Source: JBBRDU01 sp038230335 (GTDB lineage: Bacteria > Verrucomicrobiota > Verrucomicrobiia > Chthoniobacterales > UBA10450). Taken from it: a stretch of 64,000 nt of DNA. Numbering within the stretch: position 1 is the first letter of the stretch; every line of letters starts with the position of its first letter. Under the pieces are notes generated by a model. It searched no databases. It saw only the letters and a list, made by a program, of their open reading frames with translations, and was not told the DNA's origin. Location: NCBI GenBank assembly GCA_038230335.1, contig JBBRNL010000005.1, forward strand, positions 186,001-250,000, in the 5' to 3' direction. The translations under genes were made by a program, and so were the position numbers. Below, piece by piece: positions 41,701 through 50,794 of this stretch.

Positions 41701-43158
41701 ATGGCGAAATATAAGTACGCAACTTCGCCACCCAACCTGAGCGGAATGCCCCCCGGCGTTCCTTTCATTATCGGCAACGAAGCGGCCGAACGCTTCAGCT
41801 TCTACGGGATGCGATCCATCCTGATCGTGTTCATGACGCAATACATCGTGAACCGGATGGGCGGGGCGGATCACATGGGCGACGCGGAAGCGCGTCAAAA
41901 CTTTGCCTTGTTCGTTTCGGCCGTTTATTTCATGCCGATCTTTGGCGCCATTCTCGCAGAAGGTTTTATTGGGAAGTACCAGACAATTTTCTGGCTCTCC
42001 ATTGTGTATTGCTTCGGCCATTTCGCGCTCGCGCTGAACGACACGCGGATGGGTCTGCTCATCGGTCTCGGTCTGATTTCATTGGGATCAGGCGGCATCA
42101 AGCCGTGTGTGTCGGCCAACGTGGGCGATCAATTCGGGGAGTCGAACAAGCATCTGCTCTCCAAAGTTTTTGGCTGGTTCTACTTTTCCATTAACGCCGG
42201 CTCATTCATTTCGACTCTGCTTTGTCCATTCCTCCTGGCCGATCCGCGCTTTGGGCCGCGCTGGGCTTTCGGCATTCCAGGTGTGGCCATGGTCATCGCA
42301 ACCATATTCTTTTGGGCGGGGCGCAAGAAATTCGTGCACATCCCGCCGGCCGGGTTTGGTTTCTTTAAGCAAATGTTCAGCAAGGAAGGGCTGGGCGCTC
42401 TCGCACGATTAGGGATTGTTTACATTTTCGTGGCCGTTTTCTGGTCCCTTTGGGATCAGAGCAGCGGCGGCTCTTGGACGTTGCAGGCTCTAAAAATGGA
42501 TCTGTCCGTGCCATGGCTGCCCTGGATCAATTTTGGGTTTTCTCCGCTTCACTTTTCGGGCGGGTGGGGAGTCAATCTGATTGCCTCTCAGGTGCAAACG
42601 GCCAACCCGATCCTTATCCTGATCTTCATACCGCTGGTGAATTACGTGATCTATCCCCTGGTCAATCGCGGGTTCACCCTGACGCCGCTGCGGAAAATCG
42701 GGATTGGTTTATTTCTGACGGCGGGCAGCTACGTCGTCATCTGGTACATCCAGACCATGATTGATGCAGGACAGAAACCGAACGTGAACTGGCAATTCCT
42801 TGCCTATGTGGTGCTGACTTTGGGCGAAGCCATGGTCTCTATTACCGGGCTGGAATTTTCTTACACGCAAGCCCCGAACAAAATGAAAAGCGCGGTTATG
42901 GCGCTGTGGCTTTTCACCGTCTCGATGGGCAATCTTTTCACGGCCGGAGTGAATTATTTCATCCGCAACCCCGACGGATCATCCAAGATGGACGATCAGC
43001 ACTATTATATCTTCTTCGCTGTGCTCATGTTTGTGGCCGCGGTTGTCTTCGTTATCTTCGCCTGTTTTTACAAGGGGAGAACCTATCTTCAGTCTCAGGA
43101 AGTCTTGTTGGAAGAAGAAGCGGTCGAGCCGCTTCTTTCCGGCGGCGCGCCTACTTAG
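41701..43158 (+). CDS. Proton-dependent oligopeptide transporter (POT/PTR2 family)
   Basis: This 485-residue inner-membrane transporter would take up di- and tripeptides with protons. It has the E-x-x-E-R-F proton-coupling motif in helix 1 (NEAAERFSFYGMRSIL, Glu 27 and Glu 30), GLGLISLGSGGIKPCVSANV in the PTR2 signature region, and about fourteen hydrophobic helices. The next gene, a DUF885 hydrolase with a signal peptide, starts only 4 nt later, which suggests joint use of peptides. Confidence 0.93.
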   Translation: MAKYKYATSPPNLSGMPPGVPFIIGNEAAERFSFYGMRSILIVFMTQYIVNRMGGADHMGDAEARQNFALFVSAVYFMPIFGAILAEGFIGKYQTIFWLSIVYCFGHFALALNDTRMGLLIGLGLISLGSGGIKPCVSANVGDQFGESNKHLLSKVFGWFYFSINAGSFISTLLCPFLLADPRFGPRWAFGIPGVAMVIATIFFWAGRKKFVHIPPAGFGFFKQMFSKEGLGALARLGIVYIFVAVFWSLWDQSSGGSWTLQALKMDLSVPWLPWINFGFSPLHFSGGWGVNLIASQVQTANPILILIFIPLVNYVIYPLVNRGFTLTPLRKIGIGLFLTAGSYVVIWYIQTMIDAGQKPNVNWQFLAYVVLTLGEAMVSITGLEFSYTQAPNKMKSAVMALWLFTVSMGNLFTAGVNYFIRNPDGSSKMDDQHYYIFFAVLMFVAAVVFVIFACFYKGRTYLQSQEVLLEEEAVEPLLSGGAPT

Positions 43159-43162
43159 AACA

Positions 43163-44899
43163 ATGAAAACACCCATCATCAGCACAGTCGTATTGTCTCT
43201 AGCCCTCGCGCTAAGTTCCGGTTTCGCGACACCGGCGGACGAGGAATTCGAGAAGATTGCCAAAGATTACATTGATGGTTTTCTCGCCTCACATCCCGAA
43301 GCCGCCACGCAGCTGGGCGACCATCGTTTCGACGATCGGTTGACCGACTATTCTCCGTCCGACCGCGATCGGTTACTGGCCCGGGAAAAGCAATTCATGG
43401 TCGCGCTAAAGGACTTTGAAGATCAGTCAAAGCTTTCCGGACCCAATCAGGTGGATGTTCGAATTCTGCGCGAAAACGTGGAGGGCCGGATTTTCGAATT
43501 GTCCGAACTAAAGGAAGCGGACTGGAATCCGCTCGTTTACAACGAGAGCCTGGCCAACAGCCTTTATCTGCTGGTCGCGCGCGACTTTGATTCTCCGGAA
43601 AAGCGCATCCCGAATTTACGCCAGCGCATGGAAGCGATTCCGTACGTGATCGGGCAGGCCAAGGAGAATCTGAAGCATCCGCCTCGCATCTATACCGAAA
43701 CCGCCATCGAACAGGTGCAGGGTGCGATTGGTCTGGTGCGCGAGGGCTTGGCGCCATTGCTCGAAGGCGCCCCCCAGATGAAGAAGGATCTCGCTCCGTT
43801 GCAGGAAAAAACGGCGAAGGCTCTGGAAGAGTACAAGCAGTGGTTGCAAAAGGATTTGTTGCCGCGTTCGGATGGAAATTTTCGGATTGGCGCGGATAAG
43901 TTCCGCAAGAAGCTGCGCTTCGCGCTCTCCTCCGATTTGTCCATGGAGGAAATCATGAAGCGCGCGCAGGCTGATTTACAGCAGACACAGACCGCCATCT
44001 ACGAAACGGCGCTGCCTCTTTATAAGGAATATTTTCCCAAGGCTGATCCTGCCGCCCTGGCCGACAAAAAGAAGGTGACGACAGCCGTGTTGGACAAATT
44101 GGCAGAACAACGTCCCGACGACAACACAATCGTGGGTTACTGCCAGAAAGTCGTGGGGGAGGCGACTGACTACGTCAAACAGAAGGATCTCGTGACCGTG
44201 CCGGGGAAACCGCTCGACGTCATCGTCATGCCGGAATTTAAACGCGGCACCGGGATCGCCTATTGTGATTCGCCGGGACCGCTCGAGCAGAACGGCAAGA
44301 CATTCTTCGCGGTCGAGCCGACCCCAAAAGACTGGAACAAGTCACGTAAAGAATCGTTCTTTCGCGAGTACAACAATTTCATGATCCGCGATCTGACCGT
44401 GCATGAAGCGATGCCGGGTCATTATCTGCAGCTCGCGCACTCCAATGAGTTTCATGCTCCGACCATGGTGCGCGCGATCTTTCAGAGCGGCACGTTTGTC
44501 GAAGGCTGGGCTGTCTACACCGAACAGATGATGGCCGAAGCGGGATATGGCGGGCCTGAGGTGAAAATGCAGCAACTTAAGATGAGGTTGCGCGTTATCT
44601 GTAACGCGATTCTCGACCAAAGCATTCATGCCGGGAACATGAGCGAACAACAGGCGATGGACCTGATGATGAAGGAAGGCTTCCAACAGGAAGGCGAAGC
44701 GGTGGCTAAATGGAAACGGGCGCGACTGACTTCATCGCAACTCTCCACCTACTTTGTGGGAGTGACCGAACACCTCGATTTGCGGGAACGAGCCCGCGCC
44801 AAAGCGGGTGCCACGTTTGACCTGAAGAAGTACAACGACCAGGTCCTGGCCTTCGGCAGTCCGCCGGTGAAATACGTGCGCGAAATGATGGGATTGTAG
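43163..44899 (+). CDS. Exported DUF885 family protein, predicted metallo-hydrolase
   Basis: ATG at 43163 begins a signal peptide (MKTPIISTVVLSLALALSSG); the frame is open upstream only within the transporter gene. The 578-residue protein is mainly helical and carries the DUF885 hallmark VHEAMPGHYLQ (His 414, Glu 415, His 420), a likely zinc site, plus GTFVEGWAVYTEQMM with the third ligand candidate. DUF885 members are thought to be peptidases or related hydrolases of the cell envelope. Adjacent to a peptide transporter, so peptide cleavage is a reasonable inference. Confidence 0.9.
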   Translation: MKTPIISTVVLSLALALSSGFATPADEEFEKIAKDYIDGFLASHPEAATQLGDHRFDDRLTDYSPSDRDRLLAREKQFMVALKDFEDQSKLSGPNQVDVRILRENVEGRIFELSELKEADWNPLVYNESLANSLYLLVARDFDSPEKRIPNLRQRMEAIPYVIGQAKENLKHPPRIYTETAIEQVQGAIGLVREGLAPLLEGAPQMKKDLAPLQEKTAKALEEYKQWLQKDLLPRSDGNFRIGADKFRKKLRFALSSDLSMEEIMKRAQADLQQTQTAIYETALPLYKEYFPKADPAALADKKKVTTAVLDKLAEQRPDDNTIVGYCQKVVGEATDYVKQKDLVTVPGKPLDVIVMPEFKRGTGIAYCDSPGPLEQNGKTFFAVEPTPKDWNKSRKESFFREYNNFMIRDLTVHEAMPGHYLQLAHSNEFHAPTMVRAIFQSGTFVEGWAVYTEQMMAEAGYGGPEVKMQQLKMRLRVICNAILDQSIHAGNMSEQQAMDLMMKEGFQQEGEAVAKWKRARLTSSQLSTYFVGVTEHLDLRERARAKAGATFDLKKYNDQVLAFGSPPVKYVREMMGL

Positions 44900-44933
44900 G
44901 GCAGTGATGCCGCGCGGCGGCGTCTGGAGTTCG

Positions 44934-45047
44934 GGTAGCGCACTCGTCTCGAGTACTGGTTTTGGCGTCTCGCCAAAATAATCTTTTCCGATCCAAGTTC
45001 GGGAAGACGAGACGTCTTCGCCAGCACCAGAGACGAGTGCGCTATCC
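44934..45047. repeat. Palindromic element with double hairpin, family E
   Basis: The outer arms (44933-44950 and 45030-45047) match in 17 of 18 positions: GGTAGCGCACTCGTCTC and its inverse. Inside are two perfect hairpins: stem TTTTGGCG with loop TCT (44960-44978) and stem GAAGACG with loop AGA (45003-45019). The loops are complementary, so on opposite strands both hairpins show loop TCT with different stems. Confidence 0.8.
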
Positions 45048-45108
45048 GGAAGGATCAGAAGCTGCTGCTTCTACTTGGCACGAGTGTTTCTTCATCGCAC
45101 ATTCGGCC

Positions 45109-45735
45109 ATGCCGAATCTGGCCACATGGTTGCGAGCCAAGGATGAGAAGTGGTTCAATCCCGTCTTTGCCCGCTATCCGCATGTGAAGATTTGGAATGC
45201 ACTGACGACCGACGTTCCGCTCCAGGAAATAGACGGACTGCTCCTGACCGGTGGACCGGATGTGGCGCTGGAATTTTTGAAACAGGAGGTGCCTGATCCT
45301 TCGATTTTAGACAAAGATCCCGATCCGCAGCGCGACCGATGGGAGTTCGCTGCGATTGAATCTGCCGTGGAACGCCAACTACCACTCTTCGCCATCTGCA
45401 AGGGAATGCAGACGCTCAACGTGGCGCTGGGTGGGACCCTCACGCTCGATCTCCCAGGCCACAACCTGCTCGAACAGAAGGATCACGATATTCAAGCACT
45501 GCGCACCGATCGAGGCGCGAAGCACCGCCTAAGCAACGTGAACAGTTCGCACCATCAGGCCGTCGATCGGGTGGCCGACCGGTGCGAGGTGGAGGCGTGG
45601 TGCGCAACCGACGACGTGATCGAACAGATCCGGCTGCGCGACTATCCTTTCGGATTGGCCGTGCAATATCATCCGGAACGCGGCCGGATTTACGATGCAT
45701 TGTTCGACGATTTTTTCGCAACGTTAAACCGGTAA
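45109..45735 (+). CDS. Class I glutamine amidotransferase-like protein (peptidase C26 type)
   Basis: ATG at 45109 begins the conserved part; the frame is open upstream only through a repeat. The 208-residue product shows LLLTGGPDVALEF, the nucleophile elbow FAICKGMQTLNVALGG (Cys 97) and VQYHPE (His 188, Glu 190), as in PuuD-type gamma-glutamyl-GABA hydrolases. It probably hydrolyses a gamma-glutamyl amide in the cytosol. The N-terminus lacks the usual first beta-strand (IGI) of PuuD, so it may be slightly shorter. A HAD phosphatase gene follows on the same strand. Confidence 0.85.
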   Translation: MPNLATWLRAKDEKWFNPVFARYPHVKIWNALTTDVPLQEIDGLLLTGGPDVALEFLKQEVPDPSILDKDPDPQRDRWEFAAIESAVERQLPLFAICKGMQTLNVALGGTLTLDLPGHNLLEQKDHDIQALRTDRGAKHRLSNVNSSHHQAVDRVADRCEVEAWCATDDVIEQIRLRDYPFGLAVQYHPERGRIYDALFDDFFATLNR

Positions 45736-45841
45736 AGCGTTGAAGCGGTAAACAGTCGAAGCATTGAAGCGGGCTCGAATTGTTGAAAAGCTCGCACGGC
45801 TCCCTTTCTCGGTGTAACGATTTAACTCTTCACCGCTTTAC
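45733..45841. repeat. Inverted spacer tract, family H copy 1
   Basis: The left side reads GGTAAAGCGTTGAAGCGGTAA and the right side ends GTAACGATTTAACTCTTCACC then GCTTTACG, inverted versions of one AACGxTT-type unit. A similar arrangement fills 57940-58047. Weakly conserved, structure-forming at best. Confidence 0.45.
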
Positions 45842-45852
45842 GCCCGCCACCC

Positions 45853-46734
45853 ATGTCCACGCCGCAGAACACCATCGCGATCGTTTACGACTACGATCAA
45901 ACTCTCAGTCCGAGTTACATGCAGGACGAAGTCGTTTTTCCCGCCTTCGGAATCGACGGGGCAAAGTTCTGGCGTCGCTGCACCGAGCTGGTGCGTGAGA
46001 ACGGCTACGACAACGAGCTTGCTTACATGAAAGTCCTGCTCGACCAGCTCGGCATGGATCGGCCGACGAACGCGGCGCTTAAGGAGCTCGGGGCTAAGCT
46101 TAATTTCTATAAAGGTTTGCCGGAAATGTTCGACCAATTTGCACACGGTCTCTTAACGGAGGAACAAGTCGCGAACGGCATCACAGTGGAACATTATATT
46201 ATCTCATCGGGCATGCAGGTGCTGATCGAAGGCAGCCGCTTGCAACCGTATGTCCGTGCCATATTTGGATGCGAATTCGATGAAGATCAGGAGGGGCGCA
46301 TCACTTTTCCGAAGCGCGTTATCAGTCACACCCAGAAAACGCAGTTCCTCTTTCGCATCAACAAAGGGCTGCTCGATATGTCGCAGGACGTGAACGATCA
46401 CATGGATGCGGAAATTCGGCCGATTCCTTTCCCAAACATGATCTATGTGGGGGACGGGCCCACCGATGTGCCCTGCTTTACGGTGATGAAGAAAAACGGT
46501 GGCCAGGCCATCGCCGTTTATAATCCGGACGATCCCCATCGCGCCGGGTTCCGGAAATGTTACCAGCTGTCGGCGCACGCTGACCGGGTCAAGCACATCG
46601 CGCCGGCCGATTATCGTCCGAACACGCACTTGCGCATGTTGCTCGAGCAAATGGTCGAAGAAACCGCGAATCGCATCGTGGAACAGCGCAAAATCGCGAT
46701 CGACGCCGGCACCGTTCGCGCGCCCAAACATTGA
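45853..46734 (+). CDS. HAD family phosphatase
   Basis: The 293-residue protein has the HAD motif I YDYDQT (nucleophile Asp 13, acid Asp 15), a helical cap, and motif IV GDGPTDVP, where the usual GDGxxD is conserved. The segment PKRVISHTQKT supplies the motif III Lys. The layout resembles phosphoserine phosphatase-like HADs, with a long cap region. Substrate not predictable. It follows the amidotransferase-like gene after a repeat-filled spacer. Confidence 0.87.
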   Translation: MSTPQNTIAIVYDYDQTLSPSYMQDEVVFPAFGIDGAKFWRRCTELVRENGYDNELAYMKVLLDQLGMDRPTNAALKELGAKLNFYKGLPEMFDQFAHGLLTEEQVANGITVEHYIISSGMQVLIEGSRLQPYVRAIFGCEFDEDQEGRITFPKRVISHTQKTQFLFRINKGLLDMSQDVNDHMDAEIRPIPFPNMIYVGDGPTDVPCFTVMKKNGGQAIAVYNPDDPHRAGFRKCYQLSAHADRVKHIAPADYRPNTHLRMLLEQMVEETANRIVEQRKIAIDAGTVRAPKH

Positions 46735-46799
46735 TCAGTGGGGACGGCACGCTGCGTTGTCCGCTCCGCCTCTCGCATTTACGGATGGCCCCTCCCGGA

Positions 46800-46920
46800 A
46801 CACGGCAGCGGAGTGCCGTGTTTACAGAAGAGAGTTCTGTCGCCGCCTCACTCTGTTGAGGCGTCCTCGCTTCTCTTGCGTGGCTAACTCCTGGGACACC
46901 GCAACAGAGTGCCGTGGCTA
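46800..46920. repeat. Cluster of three loop-constant hairpins, family B copy 2
   Basis: Three hairpins lie in a row: stem ACACGGCA, loop GCGGAG (46800-46821); stem GCCTCA, loop CTCTGT (46845-46862); stem CACCGCA with one mismatch, loop ACAGAG (46897-46916). The last two are followed or preceded by TGTCGC and GGCTACAG, which match the flanks TGTAGC/GGCTACAG of the copies at 18282 and 58900. Confidence 0.75.
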
Positions 46921-46957
46921 CAGCGCGTCGGGCGCGCGTAAATCCTGTGTGCCGTCC

Positions 46958-48187
46958 CTACCTAACGAACGCGGAGCGTTGCTTCATGGATAGCTTAAGC
47001 GCTTCGCCGAAGCTATGCGTGCCGGGTTGGATCACGCGTGAACTTTGATATGCGACGGGCGCTTGCGCGAAATCCCGGATATCGAATTCGTAGGGAACTT
47101 CTCCCATTAGGCGCTCGAAGAACCGGGCGGCGGTTTCAGGGAAGGGAAAGCAGCGCCAGAGCGAGTAGGCGTTCAAGCCGTAGTTGAAAGCGGTGCGTGA
47201 AACCGTGGATGATACCGAATAGACGGCGTCGATGACGGCGAAGTGCCGCATGAAATACAACTCGGCCGCTTCCCGATCGTCTTCCATGCGGAAGCCCTGC
47301 AAATTCAGCTGGCTCGCTTCTTTGGTTTCAATCGGATGCGGCCGATAGATGAGGTCAGCGTGCGGGTAATTCCGCCGCAAATAGTCGAGGCATCGATCGA
47401 GATGCTCGACATACACCTCCGGGGTCAGGTTGTGGATGAGCAGAAAAGGCGTGCCGAAAAGAATGGCGCGCTGGCGTTCGTTAGGCCGACTCTCGAGCGT
47501 CGGAAGTTCCGGCAGTTCGCCCATGCTCGGGAAGCGGGCCGCTATCAGCCCTGGTCCTGCGTCTTTCGGCAATTCGCGCCCGGTATTGCTCATGCAGACA
47601 ACAGAATCGTAGACGTCGTGGGGCGCCTTTTGCAGCCGGACAAGGCGAACTCCGTCGCCGCCCGGGTTCAGTCGCGGTTTGAAGCTGATCGTGCGCTCGA
47701 CGCCGGCCAGTGGTTCGATTACGCGATTTTGCAACCAGCCCGAGGTGGTAAAGCGAAAGCGCATGCGGTCGGGATGGCGCGTCAGTCCTTCATAGCCGGA
47801 TTTGGAGATGCAAAGAATCTTGTAAACATTCGGATGCGCGGAGACGGCCGCATTGGCCAGGCCCATCACGCTGGCCAGGCAAAGGAGCACGTCGCAATCC
47901 GGATTGATTGGCAGTTTGGAAACGGCCAATTTGCGACCGGCCGTGTCGCGATAGAGCCGCGGCAGATCAACCAGGCCGCGGCATGTCTTGACGCGCGGGA
48001 AGGCAAAGATTCCCGCGAAATATCTGGCGTAAGGCTGCCAGTTAGCCCGATCCCACCATTGCGATTCGTCTCGCAATAAATGACATCCGCCCGGAAAAAA
48101 ATCGCGCAAAGCCTGAACGGCGATCAGTGCGTTCGGCAAACGGACGGGCCGTCCGAGAATGACCCACAGCTTCGGCTCAGTTTTCAT
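46958..48187 (-). CDS. Putative capsule/surface glycan glycosyltransferase (GT-B, polysialyltransferase-like)
   Basis: The 409-residue soluble protein has no signal peptide. Two segments stand out: LIYRPHPIETKEA, with the HP pair, and DAVYSVSSTVSRTAFNYG, with a paired Ser motif; both are the pattern of bacterial polysialyltransferases and related GT-B enzymes (HP and SS motifs). The N-terminus begins with a beta-strand, LWVILGRPVRLPNALIAV. Assignment is by motif only and the sugar is unknown. It lies 3 nt upstream of... in reading order it follows queD (48191-48553) on the same strand. Confidence 0.5.
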   Translation of the reverse strand: MKTEPKLWVILGRPVRLPNALIAVQALRDFFPGGCHLLRDESQWWDRANWQPYARYFAGIFAFPRVKTCRGLVDLPRLYRDTAGRKLAVSKLPINPDCDVLLCLASVMGLANAAVSAHPNVYKILCISKSGYEGLTRHPDRMRFRFTTSGWLQNRVIEPLAGVERTISFKPRLNPGGDGVRLVRLQKAPHDVYDSVVCMSNTGRELPKDAGPGLIAARFPSMGELPELPTLESRPNERQRAILFGTPFLLIHNLTPEVYVEHLDRCLDYLRRNYPHADLIYRPHPIETKEASQLNLQGFRMEDDREAAELYFMRHFAVIDAVYSVSSTVSRTAFNYGLNAYSLWRCFPFPETAARFFERLMGEVPYEFDIRDFAQAPVAYQSSRVIQPGTHSFGEALKLSMKQRSAFVR

Positions 48188-48190
48188 TCC

Positions 48191-48553
48191 TCATTCGCCC
48201 CGGTATGTACATCGAGCGGTGGGAGTTTCGTGCACGACGATTTCACATAGGCCTGGGCATTGCGGTTGGAGTTTCTCCCAAAACCACGCCGCCATATTTT
48301 CAATCGTCGGATTCTCGAGACCGGCAATGTCGTTGAGGTAAGAATGATCAAGCATCTGGAGCAAGGGTTTCATGGCGGCGCTGATGCGGGCGTGGTCGTA
48401 GACCCAGCCGATCTTCGGATCCACTTCGCCTTCGAACGAGATCTCCAGTTTGAAACTATGGCCATGCATCTTTCGGCACTTATGTCCCTCGGGCGCACCC
48501 GGCAAGGTCTGGGCCGCTTCGAATGTAAAATCCTTAGTCAGTCGAGCGCGCAT
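48191..48553 (-). CDS. queD: 6-carboxy-5,6,7,8-tetrahydropterin synthase
   Basis: QueD makes 6-carboxytetrahydropterin from dihydroneopterin triphosphate in the queuosine/7-deazaguanine pathway. The 120-residue product has GHKCRKMHGHSF (active Cys 26, zinc His 30 and His 32), DHSYLND and the Glu of VHETPTARC. Normal length. queE, the next enzyme, is 8 kb away at 56530, also on the minus strand; queC is not in the window. Confidence 0.93.
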   Translation of the reverse strand: MRARLTKDFTFEAAQTLPGAPEGHKCRKMHGHSFKLEISFEGEVDPKIGWVYDHARISAAMKPLLQMLDHSYLNDIAGLENPTIENMAAWFWEKLQPQCPGLCEIVVHETPTARCTYRGE

Positions 48554-48688
48554 GGGGCGGAGAATAGCACTGTCTCCACGACGTTGTCATCCGGGAGGAA
48601 TGGGTAATCTCCGACCTTTCTCCGCGGCGCGAGATCGCGACGGTCTTAGCTTGTTAGTCTGGGCGCATTTGATCTAGGCTGCGCTGCG

Positions 48689-50794
48689 GTGTCACCTCGC
48701 CCGCCAATTTTCATTTCTGCCGTCAGTCGCGAGCTTCGCAGCGCCCGGCAACTCGTGGCTAACACGCTGACGTTTCTCGGTTATCAACCGGTCTGGCAGG
48801 ACATTTTCGGCACGGAAGGCGGGGACTTGCGCGAGATGCTGCGTAACCAGATCGATCAATGCAAGGGCGTGGTCCAGCTGGTCGGTCGCTGTTACGGAGC
48901 GGAGCCTCCCACTCCCGACAAGGAATTTGGCCGCATCAGCTACACGCAATATGAGGCACTCTACGCGCGGCAGCGGGGCAAAAAGATTTGGTATCTTTTC
49001 ATCGACGAACAATTCCCCACGGATACGTGCGATGGAGAAGCGGACGAACTGCGCGATCTGCAGGCCTCTTATCGTCGCCGCCTCCAATCCGATACGCACG
49101 TCTTCCACTCACTGACCACGGCGGAGGGCTTGGAGGCCAGCGTCCTTAAGCTTCGCGACGATCTGACCCAATTGCGACGGAGCGTGAAACAGTGGGCTTT
49201 GGGAGTGGCGGGTCTGCTGTTCATCATCATTGGTCTGGTCGTGTGGCAACTGCATGGCCAGGCGCAGATGAAAGCCGAAATGAAGGAAGAGCTGGTGAAG
49301 CTGCGTCAGGGCATCATGGATTATCCGCAGATGGAAGCGCAGGTCCGGGGTGCTAATACGGACACCGCGAAAAATCCGGCGATGATGCAGGAACAGATTT
49401 ACGCCGAACTGGGCAAGCAACTCGGGGTGGATCCCAAGGTCTTGCGCGAAAAGCTTCCACGGTTTGCGGAAGAACTGCGCAAGACGCCGAATGCAGACAC
49501 CTACGAACGAGCGAACGCCAGCTATGTTTCCGGAGATTATGGAGAAGCGGAACGCTTGGCGTTACAAGCGGTGGCCGATGCCGGAAAAGCCCAGCCGCCG
49601 ATCGCAAAAACTTTACTGGCTGCTTTGGAATTGGCCGGTCTTTCGGCGCACCGCGCCATTCAGTACGACCGGGCCATGCAGCATTTCCGCGAAGCAGAGC
49701 GGCTGACCGACCGTGGCCGCGATCTGGAAGAATGGGGAGCCCTGCAACACGAAATCGCCGATCTGCTGGTCGCGCAGGGGAAATACAGCGACGCAGAGAA
49801 AGTCTTTCGGAGCGTGATCGCGGCTCGATCGGATGTGCTCGGCCCGGACAAACCGGACACGCTGGATAGTCGTCATCGACTCATTTATGCCCTGACCCGC
49901 CAGACTAAATTCGCCGAAGCCGAAAACGAGAGCCGCCAGGTATTGCAGGCCCGGGAGAAGATCCTCGGCCGCGAGAATGTGGACACCGTCGTTAGTCGAT
50001 ATAATCTCGCTGACACGCTCGTCGAGCAGGGAAAATATGCGGAGGCGGAAGCATTATATCGAGAGGTGATTCGGGCCCATGAAAAGCTCCTCGGTGGGGA
50101 ACATCCCCGGACCCTGGCGGCTCGCCTTGGTCTGGCTACCGTGCTCGGGGCACAGGGAAAAAACGCGGAGGCAGAACCGCTCTACCGCGAAATCATCAAG
50201 CTGGATGAAAAGGCATTCGGAGCGGAGAACCCGACGACGCTGAATGACCGCCAGAATCTCGCCACCACTTTACAGGCCGACGGCAAATATCCGGAAGCCG
50301 AGGCGCAATATCGCGACGTCATCAAGATAGACACGAGACTAATTGGTGCGGAACATCCCGACACGCTTATTTGCCGTAACAATTTGGCCGAAATGCTCGA
50401 TGACGCCGGAAAGTACGCGGAGGCCGAGAGGGAGTGCCGTGAAATCATCGGTCCCGAACAAAAAGTGCTGGGTCCGGACAACAGACTGACTCTCAATAGT
50501 CGAGGCAATCTGGGCGTTGCGCTTATAGGGCAGCTCAAGTTTGAAGAGGCGCAAACGGAGTACAAGAGCGTCCTGCAAGCGATGGAACGGGTCCTCGGGC
50601 TCGAGCATCCCGATACGCTGGGCTACGCATCCAAGTTTGCCACGGCCTTGACCCGCCAAGGTAAAGGGTCCGAAGCGAGGCAATTAGCCGGGGGCCTGGA
50701 AGAACAGGCGCGCCGCAAGCTAGGGGCGGACAGCCCGATCACGCGGGGGTACACCCAATTGCGGCACAGTGTAGAAGCCGGGCCGGCAAGGTAA
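48689..50794 (+). CDS. DUF4062 - transmembrane - TPR protein
   Basis: The 701-residue protein starts at GTG 48689 directly with the conserved domain. Residues 5-150 are a DUF4062 domain (IFISAVSRELRSARQLVAN, CKGVVQLVGRCYG, SYTQYEALYARQRGKKIWYL), an alpha/beta TIR- or nucleosidase-like fold. One transmembrane helix sits at about 168-188 (ALGVAGLLFIIIGLVVWQL). Seven or more TPR units of 42 residues follow (KYAEAEALYREVIRAHEKLL and GEHPRTLAARLGLATVLGAQ pattern), as in kinesin light chains. DUF4062 is often fused to signalling NTPases; here the partner is a membrane helix and TPRs. A sensing or defence role is possible but unproven. Confidence 0.87.
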   Translation: MSPRPPIFISAVSRELRSARQLVANTLTFLGYQPVWQDIFGTEGGDLREMLRNQIDQCKGVVQLVGRCYGAEPPTPDKEFGRISYTQYEALYARQRGKKIWYLFIDEQFPTDTCDGEADELRDLQASYRRRLQSDTHVFHSLTTAEGLEASVLKLRDDLTQLRRSVKQWALGVAGLLFIIIGLVVWQLHGQAQMKAEMKEELVKLRQGIMDYPQMEAQVRGANTDTAKNPAMMQEQIYAELGKQLGVDPKVLREKLPRFAEELRKTPNADTYERANASYVSGDYGEAERLALQAVADAGKAQPPIAKTLLAALELAGLSAHRAIQYDRAMQHFREAERLTDRGRDLEEWGALQHEIADLLVAQGKYSDAEKVFRSVIAARSDVLGPDKPDTLDSRHRLIYALTRQTKFAEAENESRQVLQAREKILGRENVDTVVSRYNLADTLVEQGKYAEAEALYREVIRAHEKLLGGEHPRTLAARLGLATVLGAQGKNAEAEPLYREIIKLDEKAFGAENPTTLNDRQNLATTLQADGKYPEAEAQYRDVIKIDTRLIGAEHPDTLICRNNLAEMLDDAGKYAEAERECREIIGPEQKVLGPDNRLTLNSRGNLGVALIGQLKFEEAQTEYKSVLQAMERVLGLEHPDTLGYASKFATALTRQGKGSEARQLAGGLEEQARRKLGADSPITRGYTQLRHSVEAGPAR

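Noticed and set aside
43031..43163. Extended N-terminus for the DUF885 protein
   Set aside because: The extension lies fully within the transporter gene; ATG 43163 directly begins a signal peptide.
44962..45108. Extended N-terminus for the amidotransferase-like protein
   Set aside because: The extra codons are inside repeat family E; unlike the rimO case a good internal ATG exists at 45109.
45733..45841. Repeated CGTTGAAGCG units suggestive of a CRISPR or iteron array
   Set aside because: Units are degenerate, irregular in spacing and laid out as inverted arms; no cas or replication gene is near.
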